From Candidatus Methanophagales archaeon (lineage in GTDB: Archaea > Halobacteriota > Syntropharchaeia > Alkanophagales > Methanospirareceae): 8,201 bases of DNA. A program made the position numbers and the translations under genes. Under the pieces are notes generated by a model. That model did not search any database, was not told where the DNA came from, and saw nothing but the letters and a program-made list of their open reading frames with translations. Location of the stretch: assembly GCA_030668065.1 (NCBI GenBank), contig DAOUUS010000058.1, positions 1 through 8,201 of the forward strand. Reading direction: 5' to 3'. This document shows, piece by piece, positions 1 to 5,473 of this stretch (positions are counted from its first letter, which is position 1; the number at the start of each line of letters is the position of its first letter).

Positions 1-1646
1 GCCACGATAGAACTGCCCAACGCATTCGCACCGCGGTACACCCAATCAGGATTGTTGCTAAAACTGCTTGCTATCAGAATCGCGTCTTTCACGTTCAATT
101 GAATCACTTCGTCACACTGACATAGAAGTACCAGGAGGTCGAAATCCGATACTTCTACGCCATCACCCAAAAAGTTTATGCCTTCTCTTAGCAATAAAGC
201 GGATTTCGTGGAAAGATACAACCGGGAAGAAAGTGCGCCAAAGTCCGTAGCCTGTATCTCATCGTTAGCCTCGTCTATGGTGATAAAACCCACATGCTCT
301 AATTGCCGCAGTACACTTTCCAGCTCGTCTTTCACAAATCCCATTTCATCCGGATTCTGATACGCATAGAATGTACTATCGAGGAATTCATATATCGCCT
401 CTACCCTGTGAGCGCCCGCGACTATGGTTGCGAGAATCTGCTCTGTCATTGCATCCCATGAAAACTGCGATTCTACACGTTCCAGGGCACCATGTATATA
501 TAGTTCTTCTATATTCTCTTTTTCCGCCTCGCTCTTCGCCACTATCAGCCCTAGTCCATACCGGTCGTGTTCCGGTCTTCCCGCGCGACCAAATACCTGC
601 TTTATCCAGCTTACGGGCATAGGCGCATTTCCTCGCTCTTGCGTGAAGAACCTGTAATTTCGGATTATTACCACTTTCGCAGGTAAAGAAACGCCCATTG
701 CCAACGTTGGCGTGCAGCATATCACATTTAGTACACGGGCTCGGAAACTCTCTTCCAGCGCTCGCCTCTGCTCAGGATGCAGCCACGAGTTGTGATATGC
801 AACGCCGTGCTTAACTATCTCGTTCAGGTCGTCCACACCGAGGTCAACTTTATCCGCAAGCACATCTAAATCGGCATTCCTTAGATTCAGCCGTGCTGCA
901 AGTTTCCTTGCAAAAGATGCCGAACCGCGCTTCGTGTTCACAAAAACAAGCGTTTGCGAACCTGCTTTTACGTCTGCCACCACGCGCTCTAATATCGCGT
1001 TGTCGTTCTTTGCCAGAAATACTTCTTCCTTTAACGGTACCGGACGCCATTCTGATTGTATCAAAGACGCATTCAACCAGTTTCCAAACTCGTCCGCATT
1101 TGGTATCGTTGCGGATAGTGCAATGACTCTTGCTGAGGGATTGAAGCTCATAAACCGTGCCATTGCACCTTCCAATCGTGGACCGCGCTTCGTATCACCC
1201 AGCACGTGCGCCTCATCAACGACCAGAACCGAAATCTGTCTTAACCAGGATGGCTTAACTCGCGTGAGTGAGTCCAGCTTCTCTAGTGTTAGGATTATGA
1301 TGTCATATCGTTCAAGATACCGCGAGGAACTCTCGTAATCGCCTGTTGATATGCCTACATTTGCAACCGCGCTGTAATTATCCTTAAAATTTAGATATTT
1401 CTCGTATGCTAATGCGTTTAGGGGCACGACATAGAGGCACTTGCCCGAATCGTGCAAAATCGATTTTAGCATTGCCAATTCCGCTAACAGCGTCTTTCCA
1501 CTTGCCGTTGGTGATGCAATAACGAAATTCTTGCTGCTGTCGAGCAGACCTGCTTTTATCGCTTCTTCTTGCGGTGGGTACAGTTCTTTATCTTCACCGA
1601 ATATATACGCAGCTCGTTCTTCTAAATTCAGGTCTGATAACTTCAT
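1..1646 (-). CDS. Hel308-like Ski2-family DNA helicase (3' end cut off by window edge)
   Basis: Reading the minus strand from the ATG at 1646 gives 548 uninterrupted codons that run off the left edge. It is a superfamily 2 ATP-dependent helicase. Visible motifs: Q-motif YPPQ (residues 23-26), Walker A ASPTASGKT (44-52), Ia VVPLNALAYEKY, motif II DEAH (144-147), motif III SAT (178-180), motif IV TLVFVNTKRGS (about 232-242), motif V CTPTLAMGVSLPA (311-323) and motif VI QVFGRAGRP (350-358). TGDYES, WRPVPL and the winged-helix signature TFYAYQ (425-430) are typical of archaeal Hel308, which remodels stalled replication forks by 3'-5' unwinding. Hel308 is usually about 700 residues, so roughly 150 C-terminal residues are missing. 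Oddities: DEAH replaces the usual DEVH/DEIH, and the stretch between motifs IV and V looks short, so it may be a divergent paralogue. No strong Shine-Dalgarno site precedes the start. It is divergent from the eL43 gene. Confidence 0.88.
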   Translation of the reverse strand, partial: MKLSDLNLEERAAYIFGEDKELYPPQEEAIKAGLLDSSKNFVIASPTASGKTLLAELAMLKSILHDSGKCLYVVPLNALAYEKYLNFKDNYSAVANVGISTGDYESSSRYLERYDIIILTLEKLDSLTRVKPSWLRQISVLVVDEAHVLGDTKRGPRLEGAMARFMSFNPSARVIALSATIPNADEFGNWLNASLIQSEWRPVPLKEEVFLAKNDNAILERVVADVKAGSQTLVFVNTKRGSASFARKLAARLNLRNADLDVLADKVDLGVDDLNEIVKHGVAYHNSWLHPEQRRALEESFRARVLNVICCTPTLAMGVSLPAKVVIIRNYRFFTQERGNAPMPVSWIKQVFGRAGRPEHDRYGLGLIVAKSEAEKENIEELYIHGALERVESQFSWDAMTEQILATIVAGAHRVEAIYEFLDSTFYAYQNPDEMGFVKDELESVLRQLEHVGFITIDEANDEIQATDFGALSSRLYLSTKSALLLREGINFLGDGVEVSDFDLLVLLCQCDEVIQLNVKDAILIASSFSNNPDWVYRGANALGSSIV

Positions 1647-1670
1647 TTCCAAATACCCATACGCTAAAAA

Positions 1671-1691
1671 GAATATAATACTTTTACAAAT
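1671..1691. promoter_or_regulatory. Shared AT-rich promoter core between helicase and eL43 genes
   Basis: The 75-bp gap between the divergent starts at 1646 and 1722 holds one AT-rich core. On the plus strand ATATAATA (1673-1680) is a TATA-like box that would place transcription near 1700, about 20 nt ahead of eL43. On the minus strand the same bases read TATTATAT and would start helicase transcription near 1650, almost leaderless, which suits the lack of a Shine-Dalgarno site there. TTTTACAAA (1682-1690) is an alternative box for eL43. Assignment is by spacing only. Confidence 0.4.
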
Positions 1692-1721
1692 TAACTCTAT
1701 TACTATTCAGTGATGTGAGAG

Positions 1722-2054
1722 ATGGCAAAGAAACGAGGGAGAGGAAAAGGGAAGATAACAAAATCCGCGGGTAGGTTTGGTGTGCGTTACGGGCGAAAGA
1801 TAAGAAAAGCAGTTGCCACCATAGAAGCGCAGACTAGAGCTGCGCATAAGTGTCCGCGTTGTGAAAGAGCGTCAGTATCCCGGAAGGGCACGGGGGTATG
1901 GAAATGCGCAAAATGTGGCTATACGTTTACAGGCGGCACATATGTCCCGCAAACTCCGGTAGGCATAACAGCGCAGAGGGCGATAAAGCGGTTGTCCGAA
2001 AGAGAAGCCGGAGCGGAGATAGGCATAGAAGAACGCGGGGAAGTGGGAGTATAG
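1722..2054 (+). CDS. rpl37ae: 50S ribosomal protein eL43 (L37Ae)
   Basis: This 110-residue protein belongs to the eL43/L37Ae family, a zinc-ribbon protein of the archaeal and eukaryotic large ribosomal subunit. It opens with a lysine/arginine-rich segment, followed by GRFGVRYGRKIRK (17-29), a family signature. The four zinc ligands are CPRC (C44, C47) and CAKC (C62, C65), followed by the typical GYTFTGGTY. The ATG at 1722 follows GTGAGAG, a modest Shine-Dalgarno match. rpoP starts 17 nt after the TAG stop, so the two are probably co-transcribed, as in many archaea. The last 18 or so residues form a glutamate-rich tail (93-110) that goes past the usual end of the family at roughly 80-95 residues. 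Identification is secure; the role of the tail is unknown. Confidence 0.95.
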   Translation: MAKKRGRGKGKITKSAGRFGVRYGRKIRKAVATIEAQTRAAHKCPRCERASVSRKGTGVWKCAKCGYTFTGGTYVPQTPVGITAQRAIKRLSEREAGAEIGIEERGEVGV

Positions 2055-2058
2055 GGCT

Positions 2059-2066
2059 GAGGTGAG
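2059..2066 (+). promoter_or_regulatory. Shine-Dalgarno site of rpoP
   Basis: GAGGTGAG lies 5 nt before the ATG at 2072 and matches the archaeal 16S rRNA 3' end well. It fixes the start of the very short rpoP gene and supports it as a real coding region despite its size. Confidence 0.8.
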
Positions 2067-2071
2067 AAGAT

Positions 2072-2212
2072 ATGGGCTATTATTGTCTGCGGTGCAAAAG
2101 AATTGTAGAGCTAAAATCGGAGTCTCAGAGTGTGAGATGCCCCTACTGTGGTTATAGAGCATTAAAAAAGGAGCGGCCAACAGTAATAGTTAAGACGGTA
2201 AAGGCGATCTGA
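2072..2212 (+). CDS. rpoP: DNA-directed RNA polymerase subunit P (Rpo12)
   Basis: A 46-codon gene, easy to miss because of its size. The product starts MGYYCLRCKR and carries a rubredoxin-like zinc ribbon with CLRC (C5, C8) and CPYCGYR (C23, C26). It ends in a basic tail, KTVKAI. This is the pattern of archaeal Rpo12/RpoP, the counterpart of eukaryotic Rpb12, which joins the Rpo3-Rpo10-Rpo11 assembly platform of RNA polymerase. Length (typically 44-50 residues) and position right after eL43 are both characteristic. A strong Shine-Dalgarno site sits 5 nt before the ATG. The downstream gap to pcc1 is 31 nt and begins with a T5 run (2214-2219 region), which might allow partial termination. Confidence 0.93.
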   Translation: MGYYCLRCKRIVELKSESQSVRCPYCGYRALKKERPTVIVKTVKAI

Positions 2213-2243
2213 ACTTTTTCGGTTACGTTGTTATTACTTTCTG

Positions 2244-2513
2244 ATGAAGATCGAAGCGGAATTTGTGCTTGAGGATGACGAAGAAGTAGTAAAGACAATC
2301 TATGAATCAATAAGAGAGGAGCGGGAGGACCGGGTAGAAGATAAAAGACGCTCTTATGTTGATCTCGCTATTGGTGCGAATAAGTTATGCGTGTATATAC
2401 GCGGTGATGATATTGTAAGGGTGCGAGCAGCCGCGAATTCATGGCTTCGATTGTTAAAAGTAGCGAAAGAGATGGTAGAGGTGGTAAGAGAATGCGACTT
2501 ACGTGGTTCCTGA
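2244..2513 (+). CDS. pcc1: KEOPS complex subunit Pcc1
   Basis: An 89-residue protein of the Pcc1 family. Pcc1 forms the dimeric core of the KEOPS complex (with Kae1, Bud32 and Cgi121), which transfers the threonylcarbamoyl group to adenosine 37 of ANN-decoding tRNAs. The C-terminal signature RVRAAANSWLRLLKVA (59-74) is close to the family consensus of two helices packing on a small beta sheet. The N-terminal half, MKIEAEFVLEDDEEV, fits the first strand and helix. The position after eL43 and rpoP matches the archaeal cluster. No Shine-Dalgarno site is evident before the ATG (upstream bases are ACTTTCTG), so initiation may depend on read-through from rpoP. Its last 22 nt overlap the start of the next gene. 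Family assignment rests on the C-terminal motif, length and context. Confidence 0.85.
   Translation: MKIEAEFVLEDDEEVVKTIYESIREEREDRVEDKRRSYVDLAIGANKLCVYIRGDDIVRVRAAANSWLRLLKVAKEMVEVVRECDLRGS
2478..2485 (+). promoter_or_regulatory. Shine-Dalgarno site inside pcc1 that sets the next gene's start
   Basis: GAGGTGGT lies within the last codons of pcc1; its core GAGGTG ends 8 nt before the ATG at 2492. It favours that ATG over the in-frame ATG at 2441, which has no comparable site and would add a polar 17-residue leader. Confidence 0.65.
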
Positions 2514-2671
2514 GCGGGATACCTGCGTTGGTCTCTGTGTTGCTGGGTATTCTAGTACTTTTATGCGTGGTATGGTTCATTATTAAGTTTTTACCGTATA
2601 TCATCATGATAATTGCGGCTATTATTATAGTACTGCTAGTGCTACATTTTCTATTGCGCGAAATGTCATGA
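2492..2671 (+). CDS. Small two-helix membrane protein, unknown function
   Basis: I do not recognise a family. The ATG at 2492 gives 59 residues that are almost entirely hydrophobic: a first membrane helix at about 8-31 and a second at about 34-55, separated only by KFLP, so a tight helical hairpin is likely. It ends in the short polar tail LLREMS. An upstream in-frame ATG at 2441 would give 76 residues and a 73-nt overlap with pcc1, but the good Shine-Dalgarno site sits before 2492. The 22-nt overlap with pcc1 in another frame suggests translational coupling. In many euryarchaea this place after pcc1 is taken by prefoldin beta, which is absent here. Start site, overlap and hydrophobicity support a real gene; function cannot be inferred. 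Confidence 0.6.
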   Translation: MRLTWFLSGIPALVSVLLGILVLLCVVWFIIKFLPYIIMIIAAIIIVLLVLHFLLREMS

Positions 2672-2731
2672 TACTATTGTGGCTATCACGAACGAGTAAA
2701 ATCATAGCTCTTTATCTTTACTATACAAAAG

Positions 2732-2764
2732 ATAATATACACTAACAACAAGATAATAAATGCA
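2732..2764 (+). promoter_or_regulatory. Probable tRNA-Asn promoter
   Basis: ATAATATA (2732-2739) is a TATA-like box centred about 26 nt before ATGC (2760-2763), which fits the archaeal initiator (box B) pattern. Transcription from near 2762 would give a leader of about 15 nt before the mature tRNA 5' end at 2777. The tRNA therefore probably has its own promoter, separate from the ribosomal-protein cluster that ends at 2671. Confidence 0.5.
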
Positions 2765-2776
2765 TAAATTATTTGT

Positions 2777-2849
2777 GCCGCCGTAACTCAGTTGGTAGAG
2801 TACCCGGCTGTTAACCGGATTGTCACAGGTTCGAGTCCTGTCAGCGGCG
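2777..2849 (+). tRNA. tRNA-Asn, anticodon GUU
   Basis: A 73-nt cloverleaf without intron and without encoded CCA. The acceptor 5' strand is 2777-2783; the D-stem is ACTC/GAGT with loop AGTTGGTA; the anticodon loop CTGTTAA has GTT at 2810-2812; the variable loop has 5 nt; the T-stem is ACAGG/CCTGT with loop TTCGAGT; the acceptor 3' strand is 2842-2848. The discriminator is G2849, as expected for tRNA-Asn. Two stems contain a C-A mismatch: acceptor position 6:67 (C2782 and A2843) and anticodon-stem position 27:43 (C2803 and A2819). All other helical positions pair. The identity is clear from the anticodon. GUU reads AAY codons, so this tRNA is a t6A substrate of KEOPS, whose Pcc1 subunit is encoded nearby. 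Confidence 0.95.
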
Positions 2850-2853
2850 TAGG

Positions 2854-2872
2854 TGGTAAAAAGTCCTTACCA
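2854..2872 (+). other. Hairpin just downstream of the tRNA
   Basis: TGGTAA (2854-2859) and TTACCA (2867-2872) are perfect inverted arms of 6 bp around a 7-nt loop, starting 5 nt after the tRNA. No T-run follows, so it is not a classic intrinsic terminator. It may be part of the tRNA trailer or simply chance. Confidence 0.4.
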
Positions 2873-2880
2873 ATAACCGC

Positions 2881-2898
2881 TTACGAACAGGTTTGTAA
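2881..2898 (+). other. Second hairpin in the tRNA/mfnA convergent gap
   Basis: TTACGAAC (2881-2888) pairs with GTTTGTAA (2891-2898), including one G-U pair. Leaving the innermost pair open gives a 7-bp stem with a CAGG tetraloop. It lies 8 nt after the first hairpin, in the 85-bp gap between the convergent tRNA and mfnA genes. It could act in 3'-end formation for either transcript. Confidence 0.4.
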
Positions 2899-2924
2899 AT
2901 ATCTGTGTGTGCTCGCGGTCCGCT

Positions 2925-2929
2925 AAAAA
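2925..2929 (-). terminator. Possible oligo-T terminator of mfnA
   Basis: On the minus strand TATTTTTAG follows the mfnA TAA stop within 10 nt, and a second T5 run lies at 2858-2862. Archaeal polymerase can stop at such runs without a stem. The runs are short, so the assignment is weak. Confidence 0.3.
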
Positions 2930-2934
2930 TACTT

Positions 2935-4071
2935 TTATATCACATCCACCAGATCTTCTAAAAACAGCTTCACTGTCTCTTCCGTCACATGCGGCATTAT
3001 CACCAGTCGAAGTGCTTTCGGCTTCCGCGTGGTTGAAACTTCCCAGCCTTTCGCTTTTAATGCCCCTGCTACTCGATCAACCTCATCTATACTCAACGTC
3101 ACCACGTTCAGGACGGGCTCAATCACAGGACGAATACCTTTCGCCTTAGCTCCCCGTACTAGCAGCCTCGTTAGTCTCATACATTCAGTTACAATCGCCC
3201 TCAGACCTTCCTGGCCAAGATATTTAAAAACCGCGAATGTAGCCGCTGTGGAGGCACCGCTTCTCGTCCCTGTTAACGAAGACTGTCCATGAGTCGTCAG
3301 ATACGGTGTAGACACTTCCAGCTCATCAAGATACGAATCCTCTCGGAACAGAATACAACCAGAAGGTATCGTGCTCATACCCATCTTATGTGGATCCACG
3401 GACATACAGGATACACCGTCAAGCGCGAAGTCGAACTGGTACCTATCATTTCCAGCGAGAAACGGAATCACGAAACCGCCAAAAGCGGCATCCACATGCA
3501 GGAATAGGTCGTTTTCCTGGGTAATAGCCGAAAGCTCTTTTATTGGGTCTATCTGCCCGAATTCTGTCGTGCCTGCTATGCCCACCACGCATATCGTGTT
3601 AGCATCTATCAATTCTTCTACCGAGTTCACGTCCACACGTAGCGCATCATCCAGAGACGCTTTCTTCACGTCAACGCACAATATATCCGCGATTTTATCA
3701 AACGAGAAATGCGCGGTCTCCGGCACGATTATGTTCATCTCCCTCAAACCTGCTCGTTTCCGCCTGTTTCGTATCGCCCTTATCGCCTGTATATTCGATT
3801 CTGTCCCACCAGTGGATAAGTAGCCATAGACGTTCTCACGACCCAGCAACGCGCCTATCATCCGAATCAGTTCAGTTTCCATCTCTTTTGTACCCGGAAA
3901 TAGTCCGGAATCACCTAAATTCGATTCCCGGAACATGTTATGTGCGTATGCCGCTATTTCGTGTGGATACGTGCACATTGAGCTTAGGACCCGTTTGTAA
4001 GACAAATCTTTATGCTTTTTCTCTTCGAGCAGTGATTCCACCGCGTCTCTGCTCATACCGCGTTCTTCCAT
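2935..4071 (-). CDS. mfnA: L-tyrosine/L-aspartate decarboxylase, PLP-dependent (MfnA)
   Basis: A 378-residue group II PLP decarboxylase of the archaeal MfnA family. In methanogens MfnA decarboxylates tyrosine to tyramine for methanofuran; in other archaea homologues make beta-alanine from aspartate for coenzyme A. Visible signatures: NLGDSGLFPGT (51-61), GYLSTGGTESN (83-93), TAHFSFDK with the PLP-stacking histidine (H121), HVDAAFGG with the PLP-binding aspartate (D194), SVDPHKMG with the Schiff-base lysine (K229), and GTRSG near 270. It matches the methanogen enzyme over its length (usually about 380-396). The start at 4071 is chosen because GGGTGA lies 5 nt upstream; in-frame ATGs at 4113 and 4125 would add up to 18 residues that fit the family less well. 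Which substrate is used cannot be read from the sequence. It is divergent from purC and convergent with tRNA-Asn. Confidence 0.92.
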   Translation of the reverse strand: MEERGMSRDAVESLLEEKKHKDLSYKRVLSSMCTYPHEIAAYAHNMFRESNLGDSGLFPGTKEMETELIRMIGALLGRENVYGYLSTGGTESNIQAIRAIRNRRKRAGLREMNIIVPETAHFSFDKIADILCVDVKKASLDDALRVDVNSVEELIDANTICVVGIAGTTEFGQIDPIKELSAITQENDLFLHVDAAFGGFVIPFLAGNDRYQFDFALDGVSCMSVDPHKMGMSTIPSGCILFREDSYLDELEVSTPYLTTHGQSSLTGTRSGASTAATFAVFKYLGQEGLRAIVTECMRLTRLLVRGAKAKGIRPVIEPVLNVVTLSIDEVDRVAGALKAKGWEVSTTRKPKALRLVIMPHVTEETVKLFLEDLVDVI

Positions 4072-4076
4072 TATTG

Positions 4077-4082
4077 TCACCC
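4077..4082 (-). promoter_or_regulatory. Shine-Dalgarno site of mfnA
   Basis: On the minus strand GGGTGA is followed by 5 nt and then the ATG at 4071. It decides the start against two in-frame upstream ATGs at 4113 and 4125. Confidence 0.75.
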
Positions 4083-4215
4083 AGCCTTTATTTTGTGTCG
4101 TTTCCCCACGCATGCACGGTTGCAAAGGGAATGTTAATGCCAGATTGTTTTCCCGTACTTAAGATTATGCTAAAAATCGTGCCTGTGCGGGCATCTTGAG
4201 AGCGGGAGGAGTATA

Positions 4216-4239
4216 AGCAAAAATAGCAAAAATAGCAAA
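4216..4239 (+). repeat. Tandem 9-bp repeat upstream of the purC promoter
   Basis: AGCAAAAAT occurs at 4216-4224 and again at 4225-4233, followed by a partial copy AGCAAA (4234-4239). The array ends 7 nt before the purC TATA box, where a TFB-recognition element or regulator site would lie. It could be an operator or just a slippage product. Confidence 0.5.
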
Positions 4240-4246
4240 GAACTCA

Positions 4247-4283
4247 TTTAAATAACTGGATACCGATATATCACCAAGGGTGA
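4247..4283 (+). promoter_or_regulatory. purC promoter and ribosome binding site
   Basis: TTTAAATA (4247-4254) is a good archaeal TATA box. Transcription would begin about 25 nt downstream, near 4276, leaving a leader of under 20 nt. GGGTGA (4278-4283) is the Shine-Dalgarno site, 10 nt before the purC ATG at 4294. A second ATG at 4287, only 3 nt from this site, is followed at once by TAA and cannot encode a protein. The rest of the 222-bp mfnA-purC gap shows no further gene. Confidence 0.6.
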
Positions 4284-4293
4284 AGCATGTAAC

Positions 4294-5316
4294 ATGGGCA
4301 GTGTAAAAGATTTATTAGTTTTGGATAAGCCGACTAAAAACAAACCAGGAAAGGCGCATTTTGTGTTCTCGGACAGATACTCGGTATTTGATTGGGGCGA
4401 GATGCCGGACCACATTCCAGATAAAGGCGCCGCTATCTGCATAACCACCGCATATTTCTTTGAGAAAATAGAAGAGATGGGAATAAAGACCCATTACCGG
4501 GGATTGGTAGAAGGAGACGAAATAAAGAAATTGTCAGAGTTGAATTCGCCGCAATCGCGCATGGAACTAAACCTATTGCGGGTTTTAAAGCCACGCCTCG
4601 CAGTAGATACATATGACTATTCCGTTTACAAAGAGGAGAAGGGGAATATGCTTATTCCACTTGAGCTAATCTATCGCAACTCGCTGCCGGAAGGTTCGAG
4701 TGTGTTCCGGCGATTAAAAGAAGGAAGTCTGAGCTTAGATGATCTTGGTTTAGATAAAAAGCCATATCCGGGGCAGGTTTTAGAACGACCGTTGCTGGAT
4801 GTCTCGACAAAGCTGGAAGCGATCGATAGGTACATTAGTTGGGACGCGGCAAAGGAACTTGCAGGTCTGAGCGAATCCGAACTCGAAGAAATCAAGCGGG
4901 TAACACTGCACATAAATGGGGTCATCACTAGCGAGGCAAGCAGGGCAGGACTGACAAATGAAGATGGTAAGATAGAATTCGGATTTGATGAAGCACGAAA
5001 CCTGGTACTGGTAGATACTTTAGGCACTTTGGATGAGTGTCGTTTCACGTTTGAAGGGATGCCAGTGAGTAAAGAGATCGCACGGCTATTTTACAGGAAT
5101 ACAAACTGGTATGAGGAAGTTGAAGCGGCAAAAAAGGTGGATAAAGTCGGGTGGAAAGAATTGGTAGGGATTAAGCCGGCTGCGCTACTGCCTGTACTAA
5201 AAGATGCGATTTCTAGGCTTTATAAAGCCAGTTGTAACGAGATGACGCACCGGATTTGGTTTGATGATGTTCCTGCGGTGAAAGCAGTATTGGAAGAGAT
5301 AAGAGGGATTTTATAG
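4294..5316 (+). CDS. purC: Phosphoribosylaminoimidazole-succinocarboxamide (SAICAR) synthase
   Basis: A 340-residue SAICAR synthase, the enzyme that joins CAIR and aspartate using ATP in purine biosynthesis. It has the family features in order: the ATP-binding N-terminal part with GKAHFVFSDRYSVFDWG (19-35), then IPDKGAA (41-47), the central PLELIYRNSLPEGSS (122-136), RPLLDVSTKLEAIDRYIS (165-182), and the C-terminal metal/ATP region LVDTLGTLDECRF (239-251). This is the longer form, compared with about 240 residues for the common bacterial enzyme. The ATG at 4294 follows a TATA box and GGGTGA. In the pathway PurC is followed by PurB and then PurP; two purP genes lie downstream on the same strand, separated by a membrane-protein gene with its own likely promoter. 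Function is secure from motif conservation. Confidence 0.94.
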   Translation: MGSVKDLLVLDKPTKNKPGKAHFVFSDRYSVFDWGEMPDHIPDKGAAICITTAYFFEKIEEMGIKTHYRGLVEGDEIKKLSELNSPQSRMELNLLRVLKPRLAVDTYDYSVYKEEKGNMLIPLELIYRNSLPEGSSVFRRLKEGSLSLDDLGLDKKPYPGQVLERPLLDVSTKLEAIDRYISWDAAKELAGLSESELEEIKRVTLHINGVITSEASRAGLTNEDGKIEFGFDEARNLVLVDTLGTLDECRFTFEGMPVSKEIARLFYRNTNWYEEVEAAKKVDKVGWKELVGIKPAALLPVLKDAISRLYKASCNEMTHRIWFDDVPAVKAVLEEIRGIL

Positions 5317-5404
5317 TCATGAAGTGGGATACAAAAACCTTGTCTCTTTGGTAAAGCATTCTTCTAAGCAAGTTGTACCGATATAATTCTCAGATTCGCA
5401 ACTA

Positions 5405-5411
5405 TTTTTTT
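5405..5411 (+). terminator. Possible oligo-T terminator after purC
   Basis: A T7 run about 90 nt after the purC stop, followed by T5 at 5420-5424. Archaeal polymerase commonly terminates at such runs. Apart from this and the following promoter, the 157-bp gap shows no gene or convincing structure. Confidence 0.4.
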
Positions 5412-5431
5412 CTCCACTATTTTTAAGCAGG

Positions 5432-5437
5432 TATATA
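5432..5437 (+). promoter_or_regulatory. TATA-like box of the three-helix membrane protein gene
   Basis: TATATA is centred about 39 nt before the ATG at 5474, so transcription near 5460 would give a very short leader. No Shine-Dalgarno site is seen before the gene, which agrees with near-leaderless translation. TTTTTAAG (5420-5427) is an alternative box. Confidence 0.4.
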
Positions 5438-5473
5438 CAAAGGGAATCTATCAATATTCAAAGAGACAACGTG

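Noticed and set aside
934..1338. Plus-strand open frame of 134 codons, and others up to 110 codons within 68-1713
   Set aside because: All lie antisense to the motif-rich helicase frame and show composition typical of shadows, with no recognisable domain.
1872..2180. Minus-strand open frame of 102 codons over eL43 and rpoP
   Set aside because: It runs across two conserved zinc-ribbon genes and has no supporting signals.
2441..2491. Longer start for the small membrane protein
   Set aside because: It adds a polar leader read out of frame from pcc1 and lacks the Shine-Dalgarno site that precedes 2492.
3371..3823. Plus-strand open frame of 150 codons opposite mfnA
   Set aside because: It is antisense to conserved PLP-enzyme motifs including the active-site lysine; no ribosome site or domain.
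4671..5048. Minus-strand open frame of 125 codons within purC
   Set aside because: It is a serine-rich shadow of the conserved purC coding frame.
4261..5385. TACCGATATA at 4261-4270 and again at 5376-5385, a possible shared regulatory site
   Set aside because: A 10-base match between two places in 8 kb is expected many times by chance, and the second copy has no consistent spacing to a promoter.
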